Source: an uncultured Bacteroidales bacterium (lineage in GTDB: Bacteria; Bacteroidota; Bacteroidia; Bacteroidales; Paludibacteraceae). From it: 5,595 nucleotides of DNA. The stretch spans positions 1 through 5,595 of the forward strand of contig CAMJFV010000152.1 of the NCBI GenBank assembly GCA_946405045.1, read 5' to 3'. Numbering within the stretch: position 1 is the stretch's first letter; every line of letters begins with the position of its first letter. The notes beneath the pieces were generated by a model, which was given only the letters and a program-made list of their open reading frames with translations, searched no databases and was not told where the DNA came from. Positions 1 to 3,345 of this stretch are shown here, in pieces. The translations under genes were made by a program, and so were the position numbers.

Positions 1-585
1 ATATCCGGTTTCTGTTGCCTCGTCGTAAACATATTCCATGATATCCTCTATGCTTTCAAATGTGCCGGATTCAATATCTATGACGTGCTCTTCAAATCCA
101 GAGGTGACATCATCTGCCTTGTAATAAGATCTAAACAGTTTAAACTCTCCGTTGACAAATTCATACCAATCGGTCGTAGTAACATAATTATCGTTTCTCA
201 CAATAAGATTGCCATTCAAGGAATTCACACACCAAAGGCCACCTGGTCCGCTTTCTGGTGTAAACACATTTTCTCTTTCAAAATACTTATAGATTTCTCC
301 CGTCTTATTCTTAAATAATATTATAGCTCCACGTAAATTTGAATTATAGCATCTCCCGTCGTCAAAGGATTCCAACTCTCGCCTTTCACATCTTGTCACA
401 AGCAGCCAACCTTGTTCTATAATTTCATCCTGAACATCCAAATCGACAACATCCAGCAAATCAGTACTGTCTGGCAAATAGGTCAGAAACAATCTTTTCA
501 AAGAGTCTTGTGAGCCATTCTGAATGGGTTCTGCAAAACAGGATAGCGAGCAAAGTATTGAAAATATGAGAATGAGGAATCTCAT
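1..585 (-). CDS. Exported protein of unknown function, 3' part beyond the window
   Basis: An open frame of 195 codons runs leftward from an ATG at 583-585 and has no stop before the window edge, so the C-terminus is missing. Residues 1-18 (MRFLILIFSILCSLSCFA) are a short hydrophobic signal peptide. Cleavage after Ala18 is likely; Cys16 does not sit in a good lipobox (SLSC), so a soluble periplasmic or secreted protein is favoured over a lipoprotein. The mature part is acidic and rich in aromatic residues, with Cys66, Cys79 and Cys119, a W-containing GGLWCVN stretch at 115-121 and a TDWYEFVNGEFKLF stretch at 138-151, suggestive of beta strands. I do not recognise the family. The signal peptide starts exactly at this ATG, which supports the start. 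The gene lies 87 nt downstream of nadC on the same strand, but a terminator hairpin ends only 9 nt before its start codon, and no TAnnTTTG promoter is evident in the gap. Confidence 0.8.
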   Translation of the reverse strand, partial: MRFLILIFSILCSLSCFAEPIQNGSQDSLKRLFLTYLPDSTDLLDVVDLDVQDEIIEQGWLLVTRCERRELESFDDGRCYNSNLRGAIILFKNKTGEIYKYFERENVFTPESGPGGLWCVNSLNGNLIVRNDNYVTTTDWYEFVNGEFKLFRSYYKADDVTSGFEEHVIDIESGTFESIEDIMEYVYDEATETGY

Positions 586-627
586 AAAATAAAAAAGGCA
601 ATGGCATTTTGATATGACCATTGCCTT
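586..627 (-). terminator. Intrinsic terminator of nadC, abutting the next start codon
   Basis: A perfect 10-bp inverted repeat, AAGGCAATGG (595-604) and CCATTGCCTT (618-627), encloses a 13-nt loop. Read on the minus strand, the hairpin is followed directly by TTTTATTTT (594-586), the usual form of a Rho-independent terminator for nadC. The U-rich tract ends at the base before the ATG at 585, so the element could instead act as an attenuator for the downstream exported-protein gene. Confidence 0.8.
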
Positions 628-660
628 ATTCTTAACTCTTAATTTTTAATTCTTAATTAT
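626..660 (-). repeat. AT-rich imperfect heptad repeat
   Basis: On the minus strand this stretch reads as near-tandem 7-nt units: ATTAAGA, ATTAAAA, ATTAAGA, GTTAAGA, then a degenerate ATAAGG that runs into the terminator stem. It lies just after the nadC stop. It may be simple low-complexity sequence, and no function is evident. Confidence 0.5.
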
Positions 661-672
661 AAATTATAAGAA

Positions 673-1524
673 TCAGCACGCTTTCAAGCTCAAATCCAAG
701 CCCTTAACAGAGTGAGTCAAAGCTCCGACTGAGATGAAATCAACACCACATTCTGCGTAGCTGCGAAGTGTGTCGATTGTGATTCCACCAGACGACTCTG
801 TCTCATACTTGCCACCGATTCTCTCTACTGCCTTGCGAGTTAGCTCAGTGCTGAAGTTGTCGAGCATGATTCTGTCGACACCGCCGACCTTCATCACCTG
901 CTCAAGCTCATCCATATTACGGACCTCGATCTCAATCTTAAGATCCTTGTTGTTGTCCTTGCAATATTGTTTAGCACGATTGATAGCCTTATCGATACCA
1001 CCTGCGAAATCAACATGGTTGTCCTTCAAAAGGATCATATCGTAAAGACCGATACGATGGTTAACACCGCCACCAATCTTAACCGCCATCTTCTCGATGA
1101 TACGCAAACCTGGAGTAGTCTTACGAGTGTCAAGCACACGAGTGTGAAGACCGTCAAGAAGTTTGACATACTTTCTTGTCTGAGTAGCGATACCACTCAT
1201 TCTCTGCATCAGGTTAAGCACCAAACGCTCTGTCTGCAGAAGCGACTGAGTTTTTCCCTCAACGTAGAATACGATATCACCCTTTTTGATAGTATCACCG
1301 TCATGCATCAAAACCTCAACCTTCAATTCAGGATCGAATTTCTTGAACACACGTAGAGCGATATCTACACCAGCCAACACGCCATCCTCCTTAACCAAAA
1401 GTTTAGCTTTACCCATAGCTGTATCAGGAATACAGCAAAGAGTTGTGTGGTCGCCATCACCTATATCCTCGGAAAATGCTGTGTTAAGCATATCCTCTAT
1501 CAATTCGTCTTCAGTCTTTTTCAT
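673..1524 (-). CDS. nadC: Nicotinate-nucleotide pyrophosphorylase (carboxylating), quinolinate phosphoribosyltransferase
   Basis: This cytosolic enzyme condenses quinolinate with PRPP, releasing CO2 and pyrophosphate to give nicotinate mononucleotide, the step that commits de novo synthesis to NAD. The 283-residue protein is full length for the family. The N-terminal alpha/beta sandwich covers about residues 1-110 and the open alpha/beta barrel the rest. Family signatures are clear: TERLVLNLMQRMSGIAT (98-114, Arg100), LDTRKTTPGLR (131-141, Arg134 and Lys135), GGGVNHRIGLYD (151-162, His156 and Arg157), LLKDNH (165-170, Lys167), EIEV (198-201), MLDN (220-223, Asp222), ESSGGI (243-248) and SVGALTHS (265-272). 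By known NadC structures, these basic and acidic side chains bind quinolinate and PRPP-Mg. No expected key residue is missing. nadA or nadB are not adjacent here. A TATATTTG promoter lies 25 nt upstream of the start, and a strong terminator follows the stop. Confidence 0.97.
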   Translation of the reverse strand: MKKTEDELIEDMLNTAFSEDIGDGDHTTLCCIPDTAMGKAKLLVKEDGVLAGVDIALRVFKKFDPELKVEVLMHDGDTIKKGDIVFYVEGKTQSLLQTERLVLNLMQRMSGIATQTRKYVKLLDGLHTRVLDTRKTTPGLRIIEKMAVKIGGGVNHRIGLYDMILLKDNHVDFAGGIDKAINRAKQYCKDNNKDLKIEIEVRNMDELEQVMKVGGVDRIMLDNFSTELTRKAVERIGGKYETESSGGITIDTLRSYAECGVDFISVGALTHSVKGLDLSLKAC

Positions 1525-1548
1525 CTTTTATACTTTAATTTGTTTTTG

Positions 1549-1577
1549 CAAATATATTGATTTTTTATGAGACACAA
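1549..1577 (-). promoter_or_regulatory. Promoter of nadC (Bacteroidota type)
   Basis: Read on the minus strand, TATATTTG at 1556-1549 matches the Bacteroidota -7 consensus TAnnTTTG exactly. A TTG at 1577-1575 lies 18 nt upstream, close to the usual spacing of the -33 TTTG element. The expected transcription start leaves a short leader of about 20 nt before the nadC ATG. Confidence 0.6.
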
Positions 1578-1604
1578 TAAGTAAAAAGTTAATTAATTAG
1601 AGAT

Positions 1605-1631
1605 GAATGTTTCATAATCAACAGAACATTC
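1605..1631. promoter_or_regulatory. Inverted repeat between the -33 and -7 boxes, candidate operator
   Basis: Arms GAATGTT (1605-1611) and AACATTC (1625-1631) are perfect reverse complements separated by 13 nt, with half-site centres 20 bp apart, about two helical turns. The left arm overlaps the -33 box of the plus-strand promoter and the right arm ends one base before its -7 box, so a dimer bound here would block RNA polymerase. That it is an operator is inferred from geometry alone. Confidence 0.4.
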
Positions 1632-1640
1632 TTATTTTTG
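1610..1640 (+). promoter_or_regulatory. Promoter of the ORF6N gene (Bacteroidota type)
   Basis: TATTTTTG at 1633-1640 matches TAnnTTTG exactly, and TTTC at 1610-1613 is a three-of-four match to the -33 TTTG with a 19-nt spacer. The transcription start should fall near 1647, giving a leader of about 95 nt before the ATG at 1742. This promoter faces away from the nadC promoter. Confidence 0.6.
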
Positions 1641-1660
1641 CAATCAAAAGAAACAGCAAA

Positions 1661-1681
1661 TTCTTCATTAAATATGAAGAA
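1661..1681 (+). promoter_or_regulatory. Leader hairpin covering the start of the leader reading frame
   Basis: TTCTTCAT (1661-1668) and ATGAAGAA (1674-1681) form a perfect 8-bp stem with a 5-nt loop, TAAAT. The 3' arm contains the ATG of the 23-codon leader frame, so folding would hide that start. The stem is AT-rich and only moderately stable. Confidence 0.4.
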
Positions 1682-1745
1682 ATATAGCATAAAGTATTCT
1701 AATAAAAGTTTAGTCTATTGGATTAGGCACAAAAAAGGAACATGA
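1674..1745 (+). CDS. Possible 23-residue leader peptide, translationally coupled to the ORF6N gene
   Basis: An ATG at 1674 opens a frame of 23 sense codons, MKKYSIKYSNKSLVYWIRHKKGT, ending at TGA 1743-1745. That stop overlaps the downstream start as ATGA (1742-1745), the classical arrangement for termination-reinitiation coupling. The peptide is basic, with six lysines, one arginine and one histidine, and has no signal or membrane segment. It lies entirely within the predicted transcript leader. Against it: the frame is short, has no Shine-Dalgarno sequence, and could occur by chance in AT-rich DNA. It may be a regulatory upstream frame rather than a functional peptide. Confidence 0.35.
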   Translation: MKKYSIKYSNKSLVYWIRHKKGT

Positions 1746-2665
1746 TTAATTTTATTGATTCACAAAATGACTCCATTGATGTACATACAGCGAATGTACA
1801 AAATATCGAACGGTTAATTCTGCATATACACGGTCAACAGGTCATGATAGATAGTGATATTGCTATCTTATACGGAGTTGACACAAAAGTATTAAACCAA
1901 GCAGTCAAAAGAAACAACACTCGCTTTCCAGAACGATTCATGTTTCGTTTAACTCAGAAAGAGAAAAACGAACTGGTCACAAATTGTGACCGGTTCGAAA
2001 AATTAAAACATTCATCCACTTGTCCATATGCCTTTACTGAACAAGGCATAGCAATGTTGTCTTCCATACTGAAAAGTAAAACCGCCATTGAGGTGAGTAT
2101 ACAAATTATGGATGCATTTGTTGCCATGCGACATATTTTAATGAGTAACGTTCATATTTTATCTGAATTAGAAAGCATTAAACAGCACATTTCAAAATCA
2201 GAAACTCATCAATTAGAAACAGACAAAAGAATTGATGAATTGTTCAAGAAAATGGATTTATACAAAATCGAAAACAAAAAAGGCATTTTCTTTAAAGGAC
2301 AAATTTTTGATGCCTATGTAAAATTTGAAAATTTTCTACAATCAGCCCAATCAAGCATTATACTGATTGATGGCTACGTCGACATAACAGTTCTTGAAAG
2401 ATTATCAAAAAAAAGGGAGAATGTAAATGTAGAATTGTACACATCTTCTCACGCGACAATCACTCAAACAGACATCAAGGCTTTCAACGACCAATACCCT
2501 ACCCTCACAGTAAACTACACAACAAAAATGCACGATAGATTTCTTATAATAGACAATAAAACACTGCTTCACATAGGAGCGTCACTAAAAGACCTTGGCA
2601 AAAAATGCTTTGCTTTTGAAGAATTGGATGCTTCTTTAATTCCAACCATTATATCAAACGTGTAA
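1742..2665 (+). CDS. ORF6N (KilA-N-type) DNA-binding protein with C-terminal PLD-like region
   Basis: This 307-residue protein is probably a sequence-specific DNA-binding regulator. Residues about 22-110 match the ORF6N family of phage and mobile-element proteins: IHGQQVMIDSDIAILYGVDTK, then KRNNTRFPERFMFRLTQKE (57-74) and PYAFTEQGIAMLSSIL (95-110). A polar, probably coiled helical linker covers about 134-178. The C-terminal part (181-307) begins KGIFFKGQIFDAYVKFENFL and carries HDRFLIID (264-271) and HIGASLKDLGKK (277-288). That pattern resembles one half of a phospholipase D HxK(x)4D site, with Arg266 in place of lysine and only one copy per chain. Catalysis would need dimerisation and tolerance of the substitution, so a non-enzymatic sensing or binding role is equally likely. 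The gene is alone on its strand, between a divergent nadC and a convergent small gene, and looks more AT-rich than nadC or the peptidase gene, consistent with horizontal acquisition. Domain assignment is confident; biological role is unknown. Confidence 0.9.
   Translation: MINFIDSQNDSIDVHTANVQNIERLILHIHGQQVMIDSDIAILYGVDTKVLNQAVKRNNTRFPERFMFRLTQKEKNELVTNCDRFEKLKHSSTCPYAFTEQGIAMLSSILKSKTAIEVSIQIMDAFVAMRHILMSNVHILSELESIKQHISKSETHQLETDKRIDELFKKMDLYKIENKKGIFFKGQIFDAYVKFENFLQSAQSSIILIDGYVDITVLERLSKKRENVNVELYTSSHATITQTDIKAFNDQYPTLTVNYTTKMHDRFLIIDNKTLLHIGASLKDLGKKCFAFEELDASLIPTIISNV
1969..1997. repeat. 29-bp near-perfect palindrome inside the ORF6N coding sequence
   Basis: Arms CGAACTGGTCACAA (1969-1982) and TTGTGACCGGTTCG (1984-1997) surround a single central A. 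Thirteen of 14 positions pair, and the exception (T1974 with G1992) can form a G-U pair in RNA. The inner 17 bp are perfect. It spans codons for residues 76-86 (NELVTNCDRFE), just after the FPERFMFRL motif. It could be a DNA-binding site or an mRNA hairpin, or could simply reflect conserved protein sequence. Confidence 0.7.
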
Positions 2666-2722
2666 TCATCTTCATGGAACCATTCAAGTATCAAAAAAGT
2701 ACAGACAACAATCTTCTTATTC

Positions 2723-2758
2723 AAAAAAAGGTGACGAAGAGAAAAATCCCTCCGTCAC
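2723..2758 (-). terminator. Intrinsic terminator of the small exported-protein gene
   Basis: GTGACGAAG (2731-2739) pairs with CTCCGTCAC (2750-2758) at eight of nine positions, around a 10-nt loop. On the minus strand the hairpin is followed one base later by seven T residues (2729-2723), a typical Rho-independent terminator. It lies about 125 nt beyond the stop of the gene at 2883-3185. On the plus strand no T-run follows, so it is not a good terminator for the ORF6N gene. Confidence 0.7.
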
Positions 2759-2832
2759 AAAAATAAATGCAATACACATGGATGAGTCACAAAACCCACC
2801 CTCTAATTTAAGGACAAACAATACATTAACCC

Positions 2833-2877
2833 AGAGTCGTGAATCAAGACACAATGTCTTTTTATATTCACGTCTCT
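2833..2877. repeat. Nested inverted repeat in the convergent intergenic region
   Basis: Outer arms 2833-2844 (AGAGTCGTGAAT) and 2866-2877 (ATTCACGTCTCT) pair at 11 of 12 positions. Inside them AAGACA (2846-2851) and TGTCTT (2855-2860) form a second perfect 6-bp stem with a 3-nt loop. Neither strand has a T-run directly after it. A role in blocking readthrough or protecting 3' ends of the two convergent transcripts is plausible. The 217 nt between the two stops (2666-2882) hold no convincing gene. Confidence 0.55.
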
Positions 2878-2882
2878 TTATA

Positions 2883-3185
2883 TTAAAGAGTATTACTCTT
2901 TTCTTCTTTATCTACAGAAATATTTTGCTGACGATTAGCAAAATTCTTTTTCTCCTCGTTTCTTGCTTTCTTAATCTCGAAGAAAGTACGAGAATCAGTC
3001 TGGTGGGCTACACCGTTAACCACCACAAAATAATTAGGTACTCTTTCACCTTTACCGTTCATAGTGCATTTTACGTATGTCTTCTCCACTGACGCTATTG
3101 AAAAATCTTCAGTGGAAATTTCCGCATAAGCAGAAACTCCAGACATCATGATCATTGCACAAAGTGCTCTCAAAACAGCTTTCAT
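2883..3185 (-). CDS. Small exported protein of unknown function
   Basis: This 100-residue protein opens with a clear signal peptide, MKAVLRALCAMIMMSGVSAYA, with likely signal peptidase I cleavage after Ala21 (SAYA|EIS). The mature chain is about 79 residues. Its first half, about 24-70, looks like short beta strands (SIASVEKTYVKCTMN, then VPNYFVVVNGVAHQ) with a single cysteine, Cys40. From about residue 71 the tail is highly charged and probably helical or disordered (KKARNEEKKNFANRQQ). I do not recognise a family. The frame on the opposite strand (2778-3092) lacks any such signature and is a shadow. The gene diverges from the M16 peptidase gene across a 156-nt gap and converges with the ORF6N gene. 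No convincing TAnnTTTG motif was found upstream on its strand. The signal peptide makes a real gene likely. Confidence 0.75.
   Translation of the reverse strand: MKAVLRALCAMIMMSGVSAYAEISTEDFSIASVEKTYVKCTMNGKGERVPNYFVVVNGVAHQTDSRTFFEIKKARNEEKKNFANRQQNISVDKEEKSNTL
2885..2911 (+). terminator. Candidate terminator for the ORF6N gene
   Basis: AAAGAGT (2885-2891) and ACTCTTT (2895-2901) form a 7-bp stem with a 3-nt loop, followed on the plus strand by T-rich sequence TCTTCTTTAT. The stem is AT-rich, and it competes with an overlapping hairpin, CTCTTTA (2874-2880) with TAAAGAG (2884-2890). It overlaps the last codons of the convergent small gene and lies about 220 nt beyond the ORF6N stop, so the assignment is weak. 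Confidence 0.35.
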
Positions 3186-3264
3186 TTATTTTTTGTTGCA
3201 AAAAGTTGTTAAATCTTACACTAAAATACCAACAAAAAGTGTGCCAATTTGTCGGATTTTTGTG

Positions 3265-3272
3265 TATATTTG
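3265..3272 (+). promoter_or_regulatory. -7 element of the M16 peptidase gene promoter
   Basis: TATATTTG matches the Bacteroidota -7 consensus exactly and is the same octamer as in the nadC promoter. The upstream box is poor: TGTG at 3240-3243, with a 21-nt spacer, is the best candidate. Transcription from here would give a leader of roughly 60 nt before the ATG at 3342. Confidence 0.5.
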
Positions 3273-3303
3273 TAGATAAAATCAAAAAAAAGGAGCTAAA
3301 ACA

Positions 3304-3345
3304 TTGATTTTCATTTTTAAGTTTTTTAACATAAAAGAGAAATGA
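3304..3345 (+). CDS. Very short TTG-initiated frame ahead of the peptidase gene (speculative)
   Basis: An AGGAG at 3291-3295, in a purine-rich run, lies 8 nt upstream of a TTG at 3304. That TTG opens 13 codons ending at TGA 3343-3345, which overlaps the peptidase ATG as ATGA. The ideal Shine-Dalgarno spacing and the coupled stop are the only support. The product would be a hydrophobic, lysine-ended peptide. Chance is a serious alternative. Confidence 0.15.
   Translation: MIFIFKFFNIKEK

Noticed and set aside
85..318. Plus-strand frame of 77 codons near the left edge
   Set aside because: It lies opposite the uninterrupted 195-codon frame that begins with a signal peptide, and has no feature of its own.
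770..1570. Overlapping plus-strand frames opposite nadC
   Set aside because: nadC on the minus strand shows all family motifs over the whole length, so these are shadows.
1779..1800. Two TGTACA palindromes 15 bp apart in the first codons of the ORF6N gene
   Set aside because: Six-base palindromes of this kind occur readily by chance in AT-rich DNA, and nothing else supports a binding site there.
2758..2765. CAAAAATA, which reads as TATTTTTG, a perfect -7 promoter motif on the minus strand
   Set aside because: It abuts the minus-strand terminator, so transcription would start inside the hairpin and run antisense into the ORF6N gene with no gene to serve. Such AT-rich octamers are expected by chance.
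2778..3092. Open frame on the plus strand opposite the small exported-protein gene
   Set aside because: Its translation has no recognisable domain and starts in hairpin-rich intergenic DNA. The opposite strand carries a well-formed signal peptide and a complete small protein.
3199..3240. CAAAAAGT at 3199-3206 and 3233-3240, considered as minus-strand promoter elements for the small exported-protein gene
   Set aside because: Both lack the TA half of the TAnnTTTG motif, and their 34-bp spacing does not fit a -33/-7 pair.
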